Under the pieces are notes generated by a model, which saw only the letters and a program-made list of their open reading frames with translations, searched no databases and was not told where the DNA came from. Of a stretch of 49,920 nucleotides of DNA, positions 25,824 through 35,020 are shown piece by piece. The translations under genes were made by a program, and so were the position numbers. The number at the start of each line of letters is the position of its first letter. Position 1 is the first letter of the stretch. Source of the stretch: Flavobacteriaceae bacterium (GTDB lineage: Bacteria > Bacteroidota > Bacteroidia > Flavobacteriales > Flavobacteriaceae); assembly GCA_030683815.1 (NCBI GenBank), contig JAUXPJ010000021.1:1-49920 (forward strand), given 5' to 3'.

Positions 25824-26435
25824 TTAAAACTCATCCATCAACTCCATCACTTCATTTTGAATTTCAATTCCTTTGTCGGCATTATACCAATTTTGCAATT
25901 GAATTTTAAAATCGGCATCTAAAACCCCGTGAAGCGTTTTGTAATTTTTCACCATTTGAGTAGCCGTTTGTGGTCTCGGTCCCCATTTACTAATAAGTTC
26001 ATTGGTTTCTGTATCAATAATTAATAACATCGGAATAGCTCTATTTCCATTTGTCAAAAATAAATCCATTAATTCAAGATTTTCATCTCGAATCACTATT
26101 TTAAAATCGATATTTTCGCTGCAGTTTGCTAATTTATTTATTACCGGAACAATTTGAGCTGCATCTCCACACCATCCTTCAGAAATCACCAACCAAGTAA
26201 TTTTTTTTGAAAGATTTTGTAATTGATTTTGATGCGGTGCTGAAACCTTGATGGTTTTATCCAAGCGATTCATTCGGCTGTTATTCAACTCACTAAACTG
26301 AAAATAATCTTCACCCTCAGTTATTCCAGTCGACTTTCCTTCCTTTAATAAATCGAAAATTAATTTTCGATAAGTGGTGTAATTGATGCTTTTTTGAATA
26401 CTTTGTTGAATAATTTCTTTCATGCTTTCTATCAA
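25824..26435 (-). CDS. Thioredoxin-like protein with a single active-site cysteine
   Basis: A 203-residue cytoplasmic protein. Residues about 75-170 form a thioredoxin fold resembling the Thioredoxin_9 group: ITWLVISEGWCGDAAQIVPVIN, then a cis-Pro loop AIPMLLIID. The active site is WCGD (Cys89, Asp91), so the resolving Cys is absent and a classic dithiol cycle is not possible; a glutathionylation-type, bacilliredoxin-like or thiol-binding role is possible. Met5 at 26,423 is an alternative start. A 9-bp inverted repeat flanks its putative promoter. Confidence 0.85.
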   Translation of the reverse strand: MIESMKEIIQQSIQKSINYTTYRKLIFDLLKEGKSTGITEGEDYFQFSELNNSRMNRLDKTIKVSAPHQNQLQNLSKKITWLVISEGWCGDAAQIVPVINKLANCSENIDFKIVIRDENLELMDLFLTNGNRAIPMLLIIDTETNELISKWGPRPQTATQMVKNYKTLHGVLDADFKIQLQNWYNADKGIEIQNEVMELMDEF

Positions 26436-26439
26436 TAAA

Positions 26440-26473
26440 AAATCATAGCTACAAAATTTAAAAACTATGATTT
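26440..26473 (-). promoter_or_regulatory. Inverted repeat flanking the thioredoxin-like gene's promoter
   Basis: AAATCATAG (26,440-26,448) and CTATGATTT (26,465-26,473) are perfect 9-bp inverted arms. Between them the minus strand reads TAAATTTTG, close to the -7 box but with one extra base. Placement around a promoter fits an operator or a hairpin leader. Either is a guess. Confidence 0.35.
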
Positions 26474-26580
26474 ATAGGTTGTTAAAATAATAATATTAAA
26501 GATAATATTAAATCGACGATAATATATAGGAAATAGAAAATGAGATAAACAATTGATTTCTATCACAATATTCTTTTCTT

Positions 26581-26608
26581 TTTATCTATATTCTTTTATC
26601 TATATTCT
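26581..26608. repeat. Two 14-bp tandem repeats
   Basis: Two perfect adjacent copies of TTTATCTATATTCT, just past the threonine dehydrogenase stop. The rest of the 185-bp gap (26,436-26,620) is AT-rich without a clear terminator. Confidence 0.8.
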
Positions 26609-26620
26609 TACGTCTGTTTA

Positions 26621-27562
26621 TTAATTGGATAGATTTTTAATCATATCAGCGGTCATTTTTTCTAAATCGAAAGAATGATTCCAGCCCCAATCGGTTCGTG
26701 CAACGGTATCATCAATACTTTGCGGCCAACTATCGGCAATTTGTTGTCTAAAATCGGGAGCGTAAATAACTTGAAAATCAGGATAATGCTTTTTAATTTC
26801 AGTATAAATTTCCTTAGGCGTAAAATCTATCGCCGATAAATTATACGATGACCGAACCTTGATTTTTGAACTGTCGGCTTGCATTAAATCGATGGTTGCT
26901 TTAATGGCATCTTCCATATACATCATTGGTAAACGCGTATTTTCTGATAAAAAACAAATATAATCCTCGCGAGAAACAGCCTTGTAAAAAATATCGATGG
27001 CATAATCGGTAGTTCCTCCGCCCGGTTTGGTTTTCCAACTGATAATTCCCGGGTAACGAATGCTTCTCACATCCACCCCAAATTTTTGAAAGTAGTATTC
27101 ACACCAACGTTCACCGGCTAATTTACTGATTCCATAAACGGTTGATGGTTCCATAATGGTCATTTGCGGCGTGTTAATTTTTGGGGATGTAGGCCCGAAA
27201 GCAGCCATAGAACTGGGCCAAAATACTTTTTTAATATAGCCCTCTTTGGCCAAATCTAAAATGATTAGCAAAGAATTCATGTTTAAATTCCAAGCTTTCT
27301 CCGGAAATTTTTCACCAACAGCCGAAAGCATGGCGGCCATCAAATAAACTTCGGTAATCTTGTATTTTTTAAGAATCTTTTTGACATCATCTTTTTTAGT
27401 GGCATCTAAAATTTCAAAAGGACCGGAATACATTAATTCGTTACTTCCTGAGTTAATATCCGCGGCAATAACATTGTCTTTTCCGTAAAGTTCACGTAAT
27501 TTTATGGTTAATTCGGTACCAATTTGACCACACGAACCGATAATTAATATTTTTTCACTCAT
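26621..27562 (-). CDS. tdh: L-threonine 3-dehydrogenase, SDR (epimerase-like) type
   Basis: A 313-residue NAD-dependent short-chain dehydrogenase/epimerase-fold protein. It has the Rossmann motif GSCGQIG (residues 9-15), Ser117/118 (WPSSMAAFG) and the catalytic Tyr143-x3-Lys147 (YGISK). The overall pattern matches the UDP-galactose-epimerase-like threonine dehydrogenases described from Flavobacterium and Cytophaga, which oxidise threonine to 2-amino-3-ketobutyrate for glycine and acetyl-CoA formation. An uncharacterised NAD-epimerase is the alternative. It is a single-gene unit with a good -7 box. Confidence 0.88.
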   Translation of the reverse strand: MSEKILIIGSCGQIGTELTIKLRELYGKDNVIAADINSGSNELMYSGPFEILDATKKDDVKKILKKYKITEVYLMAAMLSAVGEKFPEKAWNLNMNSLLIILDLAKEGYIKKVFWPSSMAAFGPTSPKINTPQMTIMEPSTVYGISKLAGERWCEYYFQKFGVDVRSIRYPGIISWKTKPGGGTTDYAIDIFYKAVSREDYICFLSENTRLPMMYMEDAIKATIDLMQADSSKIKVRSSYNLSAIDFTPKEIYTEIKKHYPDFQVIYAPDFRQQIADSWPQSIDDTVARTDWGWNHSFDLEKMTADMIKNLSN

Positions 27563-27590
27563 GGTGATTGTTTTTATTTTAATAGTGTAG

Positions 27591-27598
27591 CAAATTTA
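27591..27598 (-). promoter_or_regulatory. -7 box of the threonine dehydrogenase gene
   Basis: The minus strand reads TAAATTTG (TAnnTTTG), 29 bp before the start codon. An ATTG lies 14 bp further upstream. Confidence 0.5.
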
Positions 27599-27739
27599 TT
27601 AAAATATATTGTCAATAGCTTTAAAAAACAGAGTCGAATACTTGTTTTAAAATAGAATTGACAATCCATAAAAACCCTAACTTAATTTTAACATAATATT
27701 TGATCGTAATTAGTACTTTTATGCCAAAATACTTTTTAG

Positions 27740-28330
27740 ATGATTAAACAATTGATTTTTATTGGAATAATTCTTTTATTTTACAGTTGTAACCAAACTC
27801 CAAAAAAACCTAAAAACATCATCAATAATGATACTATTTCAGTAGTTCAAAAAACTCACATAAAATCAATTTTTTTAAGTGAAAGTGCTCGTAAAGAACT
27901 TATTGAGTTGAAACATTTTGATGAATTTGAAAAAACCATAGAGCAATTTTACAATTCAACTCCAGCCGAAGCTAAATTAAATGCCAAAGATTTGAGTGAT
28001 ATTATCATCAGAATTAAAGACAGTATAACGATTCAAAAAATAGATCGGCCAGATGTTAAAGCTCGTTTTAATATTCTGCACAATGAAGCGCTGCGACTTT
28101 TAGACATGAGTTCCATTAACTCTATTTCAAACGATGAGGTAAATAGTAAAATTGAAAATATTATTTATGCTTATGAATCTATCATTGCTAAAATTAATCA
28201 GGTTTATTTGATGAATGTCAATGAAGATAATGTTGATGTGCAATTTCAAGCACCTAAAGTATTTGCAGACACTTTGCCCAAAGATGTTAAAAAAGTGGAA
28301 AAGGATTTGAAATTGATAAAGAAAGAATAA
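27740..28330 (+). CDS. Putative lipoprotein of unknown function
   Basis: A 196-residue lipoprotein with lipobox FYSC (Cys17) after a hydrophobic N-terminus. The mature chain is largely helical and charged, with heptad-like spacing at about residues 55-165, and ends in a Lys-rich tail. No family was recognised. It is followed 10 bp later by an NTF2-like lipoprotein gene and then an S9 peptidase, so the three probably form one unit. Confidence 0.8.
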   Translation: MIKQLIFIGIILLFYSCNQTPKKPKNIINNDTISVVQKTHIKSIFLSESARKELIELKHFDEFEKTIEQFYNSTPAEAKLNAKDLSDIIIRIKDSITIQKIDRPDVKARFNILHNEALRLLDMSSINSISNDEVNSKIENIIYAYESIIAKINQVYLMNVNEDNVDVQFQAPKVFADTLPKDVKKVEKDLKLIKKE

Positions 28331-28340
28331 ACCCACATTT

Positions 28341-28895
28341 ATGAAAAGAATTATTCTATTATTTATACCATTTTTCTTTAGCAGTTGTATTGTTGTAATT
28401 GGAAATAGCGAACAAAAGGCAAGAGAAAAACAAACACAAACACTTTCATTTTATCATAAAAAAATCCAAGTAAATAGTTTTCTAAATCAATGGCACAAAG
28501 ATGTTGCCAATTCAGATTTTGACGCCTATTTTGGAAAAATGTCTGAAACCGCTGTTTTTATTGGGACTGATGCTTCCGAAAATTGGACTGTTCAACAGTT
28601 TAAAGATTTTGCTAAACCACATTTTTACAACAAAAAAACTTGGGATTTTAAAGCGTTAGAACGCAATGTGTATTTCAATTCAAAAGGTGATATCGCCTGG
28701 TTTGATGAATTGTTGGATACTTGGATGGGAATTTGTCGTGGATCGGGAGTTTTACTCTGTAAAAATGGGAATTGGGAAATTGAACAGTATGTTTTATCCA
28801 TTGTAATTCCGAATGAATTTACAAATCAAGTTATTGAAATAAAAAAAGAAAAAGATACTCAAATAATTCAACAAATAAAACCTGACCAACAATGA
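28341..28895 (+). CDS. NTF2/SnoaL-like lipoprotein
   Basis: A 184-residue exported protein with lipobox FFSSC (Cys16). Residues about 45-165 match the SnoaL-like/NTF2 cone fold found in Bacteroidota (VNSFLNQWHKDVANSDFDAYFGKM, FIGTDASENWTVQQFKDF, VYFNSKGDIAWFDELLDTW, GVLLCKNGNWEIEQYVLSI). This fold binds small ligands or is catalytic, and the substrate is unknown. The stop overlaps the next gene's start (ATGA), indicating translational coupling to the S9 peptidase. Confidence 0.85.
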   Translation: MKRIILLFIPFFFSSCIVVIGNSEQKAREKQTQTLSFYHKKIQVNSFLNQWHKDVANSDFDAYFGKMSETAVFIGTDASENWTVQQFKDFAKPHFYNKKTWDFKALERNVYFNSKGDIAWFDELLDTWMGICRGSGVLLCKNGNWEIEQYVLSIVIPNEFTNQVIEIKKEKDTQIIQQIKPDQQ

Positions 28896-31723
28896 AGCAG
28901 TCAATTACAATTTTATTAGTAGTTTTTACAACCTTTGTATCCGTTGCCCAAAAAAAAGTCATCACTCACAATGATTATGATCGTTGGATGCGAATTGGCA
29001 AAACCGCTTTGTCTGAAAACGGAAAAGTAATCGTATATGAAGTAGAACCGATTACGCCTTTTGCAGATGGATTTTCTGAAGTGTACAATACCCAAACAAA
29101 ACAAAATTTCAAGTTGAACAGAGCCGGTAATTCAAATCTTGATTTTGAGGAAAACTTTGTTTTTTTTCAACAAAAACCTTCGTTTGAAACCGATCGAAAA
29201 GAAAGAAAAGACAAAGTGAAAAAAGACAAGAAAGAACGAAATTCTTTTTTTGTATACGATGTAAAACAACATAAAATTACTGATTCAATTCTTAGAATTA
29301 AAGATTTTAAAATCCCCGAAAAATATGGAAATTTTGTAGCTGTCCAAAAATTGAAAGAGCTCAATAACACCAAAGAAAATCCCGCTAAAGGTTCCAAAAA
29401 AGACTCTACAACCGTAAAACCTAAGAAATCATTGAAATTTGAAGAAGATTATCTCATTGTTAAAAATTTAAAATTCAAGTCAAATGATACTCTTTTCTTG
29501 ATCAAAAATTACGGATTTGTTGAAAATGAAAAAGCGATGCTCATCGCAAAAGGAATTGATACGCTTAAAAAGAAACAGGCATTTTATAAATATTCTTTAG
29601 AAGATAAAAAACTAACCTTGTTAGATTACAACAAAATAAAATTTGGTGAATTTGGCGCATCAAAAGACGGTAAAAAAATCGCTTTTTTAGCGGCAAAAGA
29701 CAGTATTAAAAAAGATTCCTTAAAGTTTGACCTTTTTTATTGGAGTAATAATTTACTTAAAAAAGTAGTTGATACTTCTTTTCAACAATTAAAAAACGGC
29801 TATAAATTAAGTACGTATAAGGCTCCTTATTTTTCTGATAATGGTAAAAAACTATTCTTTTTTACACAGTTGATTCCAAAGAAATTTGATAATGATACCA
29901 CTTTATTAAAAGATGAATTGGCAGAAGTTTCTGTCTGGTCTTGGAACGATAAATTGATTCAAACAGAACAAGAATTTAATATCAAGAGAAGTAGAGAAAA
30001 ATCATATTTATCAGTTTATGATGTTGAAAAAGAGCGAATTAATACACTTCAAGATAAATTTTTTGACAATGTAATTACAGCAAAAGATAATAACAGCCGA
30101 TATATTTTAGGAATATCAAGTGATCCTTATTTAATAGAATCAACATGGGATTATCCTTCAAAACGAGATATTTATATCATTGATGTTGAAACAGGTCAAC
30201 ATAAACTTGCCATCGAAAAAACAAGTTCGGTTCCTAAACTTTCAGAAAATGGAGAAAATGCTGTTTATTATCGTCATGAAGATCAACAATGGTATGTTTT
30301 ACATTTACCGACCCATAAAATAATAAATTTAACCGCCTCATTAAAAGTTCCTTTTTATGAAGTAGACAATGATCTTCCGACTTTACCAGAAGCTTATGGT
30401 TTTGGCGGATTTATCAATAACAAAACTGTTTTATTATACGATGAATTTGATATTTGGCAGATTGATTTAACCGGGAAAATAAATCCGATTAACTTAACAA
30501 AAGATGGTAGAATTAACAAAATTGAATATCGTTTAGTGCAATTATCTTCAGATAGAGATGATGTTGATAAAGTTTCTTATTTCAATAAGAATATGGTATT
30601 AAGAGGTTTTGATAAAAAAACAAAAGAAAGCGGATATTACACTTTAAATCCGAAGACTTATCAAAAAATAAATTTGATAAAATCGAACAAGAAATTATTT
30701 GAAGATTTAAAAAAATCAAATCAAGAAAATGTATTGGTATATACCCGCCAGAGCACCAATGAGTTTCCAAATATTTGGACAACCAAAGATTTTAAAAATG
30801 TTGAAAAAGTTTCAAATGTAAACAAACATGATGATGAGTTTTTAAGAGGAACTTCAGAATTGGTAAAATGGACTTCTTATGACGGAAAACAATTAGAAGG
30901 AATTCTCTACAAACCGGAGAATTTTGATGCCGCTAAAAAATATCCGATGATTACTTATTTCTACGAGAAATCAGCAGTTCGATTGAATAATTATATGACT
31001 CCACAACCAAGCGCATCAACAGTAAATATCGCTTATTTTACAAGTAATGGTTATTTGGTTTTTGTGCCGGATATCGTTTATGAAATCGGATATCCCGGTA
31101 AAAGTGCTTACAATTGCATTATGTCCGGTGTAGAAGCAATGGAAAAATTACCTTTTGTTGATAGTGCTAATTTAGGAATTCAAGGACAAAGTTGGGGTGG
31201 CTATCAAACGGCTTATTTAATTACCAAAACCAATAAATTTAAAGCAGCAATGGCAGGCGCTCCAGTGTCTAATATGATTTCGGCTTATGGCGGAATTCGT
31301 TGGGAATCGGGTAAAAACCGGGCTTTTCAATATGAAAAAACGCAATCTAGAATTGGTAAAACACCTTGGGAAGATTTAAATTTATACATCGAAAATTCAC
31401 CTTTATTCGGAGTTCCAACTATAGAAACCCCCGTTTTAATTATGGCGAATGAAAGCGATGGAGCCGTTCCAAAAGAACAAGGAATCGAATTTTATATAGC
31501 TTTAAGAAGATTTCAAAAACCATCATGGTTATTGATGTATAAAGATGAAGCTCACAATCTTCGCAAACAAAAAAACAGAAAAGATTTATCTGTCAGAATG
31601 TCACAATTTTTTGATCATTATCTAAAAGGAGAAAAAACACCCAATTGGATGATTAACGGAATTGAAGCTGTTGATAAAGGAACTGTTTTTGCATATGATT
31701 TGTCAGATGATAAAAATGAATAA
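28892..31723 (+). CDS. Secreted prolyl-oligopeptidase family (S9) peptidase
   Basis: A 943-residue exported serine peptidase. It has a signal peptide (about residues 1-19, ending VSVAQ), a long N-terminal beta-propeller with a Lys-rich insertion (about 105-185), then an alpha/beta-hydrolase domain (about 680-930). The catalytic triad is visible: Ser767 in GQSWGGY, Asp856 in ESDGAVP and His888 in DEAHNLR. It likely trims peptides in the periplasm. It overlaps the NTF2-like gene by 4 bp and is followed 28 bp later by an M13 metallopeptidase, suggesting shared peptide-uptake use. Confidence 0.92.
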   Translation: MKQSITILLVVFTTFVSVAQKKVITHNDYDRWMRIGKTALSENGKVIVYEVEPITPFADGFSEVYNTQTKQNFKLNRAGNSNLDFEENFVFFQQKPSFETDRKERKDKVKKDKKERNSFFVYDVKQHKITDSILRIKDFKIPEKYGNFVAVQKLKELNNTKENPAKGSKKDSTTVKPKKSLKFEEDYLIVKNLKFKSNDTLFLIKNYGFVENEKAMLIAKGIDTLKKKQAFYKYSLEDKKLTLLDYNKIKFGEFGASKDGKKIAFLAAKDSIKKDSLKFDLFYWSNNLLKKVVDTSFQQLKNGYKLSTYKAPYFSDNGKKLFFFTQLIPKKFDNDTTLLKDELAEVSVWSWNDKLIQTEQEFNIKRSREKSYLSVYDVEKERINTLQDKFFDNVITAKDNNSRYILGISSDPYLIESTWDYPSKRDIYIIDVETGQHKLAIEKTSSVPKLSENGENAVYYRHEDQQWYVLHLPTHKIINLTASLKVPFYEVDNDLPTLPEAYGFGGFINNKTVLLYDEFDIWQIDLTGKINPINLTKDGRINKIEYRLVQLSSDRDDVDKVSYFNKNMVLRGFDKKTKESGYYTLNPKTYQKINLIKSNKKLFEDLKKSNQENVLVYTRQSTNEFPNIWTTKDFKNVEKVSNVNKHDDEFLRGTSELVKWTSYDGKQLEGILYKPENFDAAKKYPMITYFYEKSAVRLNNYMTPQPSASTVNIAYFTSNGYLVFVPDIVYEIGYPGKSAYNCIMSGVEAMEKLPFVDSANLGIQGQSWGGYQTAYLITKTNKFKAAMAGAPVSNMISAYGGIRWESGKNRAFQYEKTQSRIGKTPWEDLNLYIENSPLFGVPTIETPVLIMANESDGAVPKEQGIEFYIALRRFQKPSWLLMYKDEAHNLRKQKNRKDLSVRMSQFFDHYLKGEKTPNWMINGIEAVDKGTVFAYDLSDDKNE

Positions 31724-31751
31724 ACAAACGCTAAAAATAAATATATACATC

Positions 31752-33794
31752 ATGAAACATTTAATTAAAAACACCCTAATATTATTGTTGCTTTTTATCG
31801 GAGTACTGGCAAGCGCTCAAACCTCCAGAGGAATTAATCTGGATTATTTAGATACCAGTGTAAAACCCGGTCAAGACTTTTTCCGATTTGTAAACGGAAA
31901 ATGGTTAGACAACAATGCCATTCCAGATGACAGAACGCGTTGGGGAAGTTTTGATGAATTGCGTGAAAAAACAGACAAAGATGTACAGGCAATTTTAGAC
32001 AAGGCAGTGAGTAGCGGAATTTATGCTAATGGCACCGATCAAAATAAAGCCATTGATATTTATTTAACAGTTTTAGATACCGTTGCGCGTAATAAAAATG
32101 GCATTGCGCCCATAAAACCAATTTTAGCCAAAATTGATGCGATTAAAAACGTTCAAGATCTTCAAAAATATCTTGTAGAAATGGAACCTTACGGAGGTGG
32201 CGGTTTCTTCGGATTTAGAGTAAGTCCGGATATGAAAAACAGTAATTTAAATGTAGGTTATTTAGGAAGTGGTGCCTTGGGATTGCCTAACCGCGATTAT
32301 TATGTTGATGAAGATGCCGATACCAAAGATAAACGCGAAAAGTATGTTTCTCATATTGCCAAAATGTTTCAATATGTTGATAAAAAAGAGATGAATGCAA
32401 CCACAAAAGCAGCAGAAATTTTATCCTTTGAAACCAAAATGGCAGAGCCAAGAATGACCAAAGAAGAACGACGCGATGCACGTAAACGTTACAATCCTAC
32501 AGCCATAAAAGATTTATCTGAATTAACGCCTTCCGTCAATTGGGATGCTTATTTAGCCGGAATTGGAGTTAAAAAAATAGACACAATAATTGTTAGTGAG
32601 CCCAAATATTTTGCGGCTTTAGAAGAATTGCTCAAAACAGCACCGGTTGAACAGTGGAAAAATTATCTGAAATGGACTGTTATCAATCGCAATTCCAACA
32701 GATTAACCATGGATATGGAACGTATGAATTGGAATTTTAATGAGAAAATTTTGAGTGGTTCAAAAAAACAACGTCCGTTAAATGACAGGGCTTTACAAAT
32801 TGTAAATCGCACTGTTGGTGAGGCCTTAGGAAAATTATATGTCGATGAAAAATTTCCGCCGGCAGCCAAAGAAAAAGCGGCTAAAATGGTGCAAAATTTG
32901 AAGTTAGCTTACCTCAACCGCATCAAAAATTTATCTTGGATGAGCGGAGAAACCAAGGAGAAAGCGTATGAAAAAGTAAATAAAATGACAGTAAAAATCG
33001 GATATCCTGATAAATGGAGAGATTACAGCGCCATGATTACAAAATCACCAAAAGAAGGCGGAACTTTTTATAGTAATATGATGGAAGTTTCAAAATGGAA
33101 TTACTACGATAATTTAAAAGATTTAGGACAAGCCGTTGATAAAACCCGTTGGGGAATGACACCGCAAACGGTAAACGCTTATTTTAGTCCAACTTTTAAC
33201 GAAATCGTATTTCCGGCAGCCATTTTACAAGCACCATTTTACGATTATTTAGCGGATGATGCCGTAAATTACGGCGGAATTGGTGCCGTTATCGGTCATG
33301 AAATTTCTCACGGATTTGATGATTCCGGTGCTCGTTTTGATGCCGATGGAAACCTTAAAAATTGGTGGCAAGCTTCCGATTTGGATAATTTTACCGCCCT
33401 TGGAAAAAAACTGGTAGCACAATATGATGCTTTAGAAGCTTTACCCGGAGTTTTTGTGAATGGTACCTTTACCTTGGGTGAAAATATTGGTGATTTAGGT
33501 GGTGTTAATGCCGCTTTTGATGCTATGAAAATAGAATTTAACGCAAATGGTTATCCTGATAAAATAGATGGATATACTCCAGAGCAACGTTTCTTTATGT
33601 CTTGGGCAACTGTTTGGAGAACCAAAGCTCGTGATGAAGCTACTCGAAACTTGATAAAAACTGACCCACATTCACCGGGGAATTTCAGAGCGTATGTTCC
33701 CTTACTTAATTTGGAAGAATTTTATAAAGCATTTGATATTAAAGAGGGTGATGCCTTGTATTTAAAACCAACAGAACGTGTGTTGATTTGGTAA
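31752..33794 (+). CDS. Secreted M13-family (neprilysin/PepO-like) zinc metallopeptidase
   Basis: A 680-residue endopeptidase, counted from the Met at 31,752. That start begins a clean signal peptide (MKHLIKNTLILLLLFIGVLA, ending SAQ) and avoids overlap with the upstream gene; the frame itself is open from 31,662. The peptidase M13 N-domain begins with PGQDFFRFVNGKWL. Zinc ligands are His516 and His520 in HEISH and Glu577 in ENIGD, and Glu517 is catalytic. It is followed by a strong terminator, closing the 27,740-33,841 run. Confidence 0.94.
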   Translation: MKHLIKNTLILLLLFIGVLASAQTSRGINLDYLDTSVKPGQDFFRFVNGKWLDNNAIPDDRTRWGSFDELREKTDKDVQAILDKAVSSGIYANGTDQNKAIDIYLTVLDTVARNKNGIAPIKPILAKIDAIKNVQDLQKYLVEMEPYGGGGFFGFRVSPDMKNSNLNVGYLGSGALGLPNRDYYVDEDADTKDKREKYVSHIAKMFQYVDKKEMNATTKAAEILSFETKMAEPRMTKEERRDARKRYNPTAIKDLSELTPSVNWDAYLAGIGVKKIDTIIVSEPKYFAALEELLKTAPVEQWKNYLKWTVINRNSNRLTMDMERMNWNFNEKILSGSKKQRPLNDRALQIVNRTVGEALGKLYVDEKFPPAAKEKAAKMVQNLKLAYLNRIKNLSWMSGETKEKAYEKVNKMTVKIGYPDKWRDYSAMITKSPKEGGTFYSNMMEVSKWNYYDNLKDLGQAVDKTRWGMTPQTVNAYFSPTFNEIVFPAAILQAPFYDYLADDAVNYGGIGAVIGHEISHGFDDSGARFDADGNLKNWWQASDLDNFTALGKKLVAQYDALEALPGVFVNGTFTLGENIGDLGGVNAAFDAMKIEFNANGYPDKIDGYTPEQRFFMSWATVWRTKARDEATRNLIKTDPHSPGNFRAYVPLLNLEEFYKAFDIKEGDALYLKPTERVLIW

Positions 33795-33815
33795 GACCAC
33801 TCGATGATAATTTAA

Positions 33816-33841
33816 AAAAGTCCCGATTTTTCGGGACTTTT
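33816..33841 (+). terminator. Rho-independent terminator after the M13 peptidase gene
   Basis: A perfect 11-bp stem AAAAGTCCCGA/TCGGGACTTTT with a TTTT loop, 21 bp past the stop and followed by CTTGTTTTT. It also resembles a terminator for the minus-strand direction. Confidence 0.85.
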
Positions 33842-33870
33842 CTTGTTTTTATCGATTTGAAACAGAAAGA

Positions 33871-34275
33871 TTAAGCATCCGGTAAAGGCGCTCCAACTGC
33901 TAAATCGCAACGGTGAAATGCTTGTCCGTGAGCCGGATTTGTTTTGGGTTTTACCCCAGATGGATTGGTATTGGTTACCCCAACAGGCGCTTGTTGTGTT
34001 TGAACCGGTTGTGTTTGAGTTGGTTGAGTTTGATTGGACGGACTGTTTAAAGGTGCTCCAACGGCAATATCACATCGGTGATTGGGCTGACCATGTGGCG
34101 GATTTAAAGTTGGAGCTGCCGTTTCTGTAGTGATTTTTATAGGTTGTACAGAATCTGTAATAACAGCACTTTTTTCAGGAACAGCAGATTTTTCAACAGT
34201 GGGAACTTCTTTTTTACAGGATATCAACACGATTGAAAAACCGATTATAAGTCCGAGAAATGATTTTGTAGTCAT
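33871..34275 (-). CDS. Lipoprotein with a duplicated NP-HGQ-HRCD-AVGAPL motif
   Basis: A 134-residue lipoprotein (lipobox LISC, Cys20). The mature part is low-complexity (Thr, Pro, Gln, Val) and holds two copies of one motif: NPPHGQPNHRCDIAVGAPL (about residues 58-76) and NPAHGQAFHRCDLAVGAPL at the C-terminus, joined by a QTQPTQTQPVQTQQ linker. Each copy offers two His, one Cys and one Asp, so metal or heme binding is conceivable. I recall similar single-copy tails on other Bacteroidota lipoproteins but know no function. A TATATTTG box precedes it. Confidence 0.82.
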   Translation of the reverse strand: MTTKSFLGLIIGFSIVLISCKKEVPTVEKSAVPEKSAVITDSVQPIKITTETAAPTLNPPHGQPNHRCDIAVGAPLNSPSNQTQPTQTQPVQTQQAPVGVTNTNPSGVKPKTNPAHGQAFHRCDLAVGAPLPDA

Positions 34276-34297
34276 AGTAAAATAATTTTAAGTAATT

Positions 34298-34305
34298 CAA
34301 ATATA
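34298..34305 (-). promoter_or_regulatory. -7 box of the HRCD-motif lipoprotein gene
   Basis: The minus strand reads TATATTTG (TAnnTTTG), 23 bp before the start codon. Confidence 0.5.
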
Positions 34306-34364
34306 CAATATTGATAGTTTAAAGCATTTTTTTAGGTGAAAAAGTTGATGCTTTTATCTTTTAT

Positions 34365-34856
34365 CTATTTTCGAACCCCGAGCGGAGCCGAGGGGATTCC
34401 ATTCCAAACTTGTTCAATCAGTGGATATTCATATCCTTTTTGCATCAAATAATTAAACAGCTTTTTTTTGCGTTTCCATGGATCTTTTTCGGTGATGGTA
34501 TTTAATTTTTTGTCCATTTCTTTGGATAAAATAGTCAGATAATCATCTTCATCAATTTCTTTTAATCCGACATCAACCAAAAAAGCAGCAATATTTCTTT
34601 GCTGTAAAGCCAATTTTATTTTATTCCTTCCCCAATGTTTGATGTTAAATTTTCCGCGGGAAAAACCTTTGGCAAATCGTTCTTCATTTAAAAAATTCTG
34701 CGTTATTAAATGATAAATAATTTGAGCTCTATCATTTTGGTAAACGCCATAATCAAAAAGTTTTTGCTCCACTTCTTGGTGACATCGTTCTTGATAAGCG
34801 CAATAATGCTCCATCAATAATTGGACTTCTTCAAGTGTATGTGATTTATTTTTCAA
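34365..34856 (-). CDS. recX: Regulatory protein RecX
   Basis: A 163-residue helical-repeat protein that binds RecA filaments and modulates RecA activity. Family features are YCAYQERCHQEVEQKLFDYG, LNEERFAKGFSRGKF and RNKIKLALQQRNI. The start is a TTG. A perfect TAAGTTTG (minus strand, 34,854-34,861) overlaps it, so the true start or promoter is uncertain. The last ten residues (IPSAPLGVRK) are encoded by a copy of the CCTGAGCGAAGTCGAAGG-type repeat, meaning the natural C-terminus was replaced or extended by repeat DNA. Confidence 0.9.
   Translation of the reverse strand: MKNKSHTLEEVQLLMEHYCAYQERCHQEVEQKLFDYGVYQNDRAQIIYHLITQNFLNEERFAKGFSRGKFNIKHWGRNKIKLALQQRNIAAFLVDVGLKEIDEDDYLTILSKEMDKKLNTITEKDPWKRKKKLFNYLMQKGYEYPLIEQVWNGIPSAPLGVRK
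34376..34393. repeat. Repeat copy inside the recX 3' end
   Basis: CCCGAGCGGAGCCGAGGG, a variant of CCTGAGCGAAGTCGAAGG, lies in the last 10 codons of recX and supplies its C-terminal residues. Confidence 0.55.
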
Positions 34857-34885
34857 ACTTATTTTATTAAATTTTATTTCATCCT

Positions 34886-35002
34886 AAATCCTTCCCACAC
34901 GAGCGACAGCGAACTGGCGAAGCAAAGGGAAGGATTTTCTTTAAAAGGTTTAAGCATTATGCAATATAATTTTTATCTCCCTTTCCTTTGGAAAGGGTTG
35001 GG
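34886..35002. repeat. Two noncoding inverted-repeat elements between recX and the RND permease gene
   Basis: Element one: AAATCCTTCCC (34,886-34,896) pairs with GGGAAGGATTT (34,927-34,937) over a 30-nt loop containing GAGCGACAGCGAACTGGCG. Element two: CCCTTTCC-TTT-GGAAAGGG (about 34,979-34,997) followed by TTGGGGATAGGATTTTC. The second phrase is a frequent intergenic repeat in flavobacterial genomes (general knowledge). The stems may double as terminator for the minus-strand efflux operon. Confidence 0.6.
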
Positions 35003-35020
35003 GATAGGATTTTCCCACAT

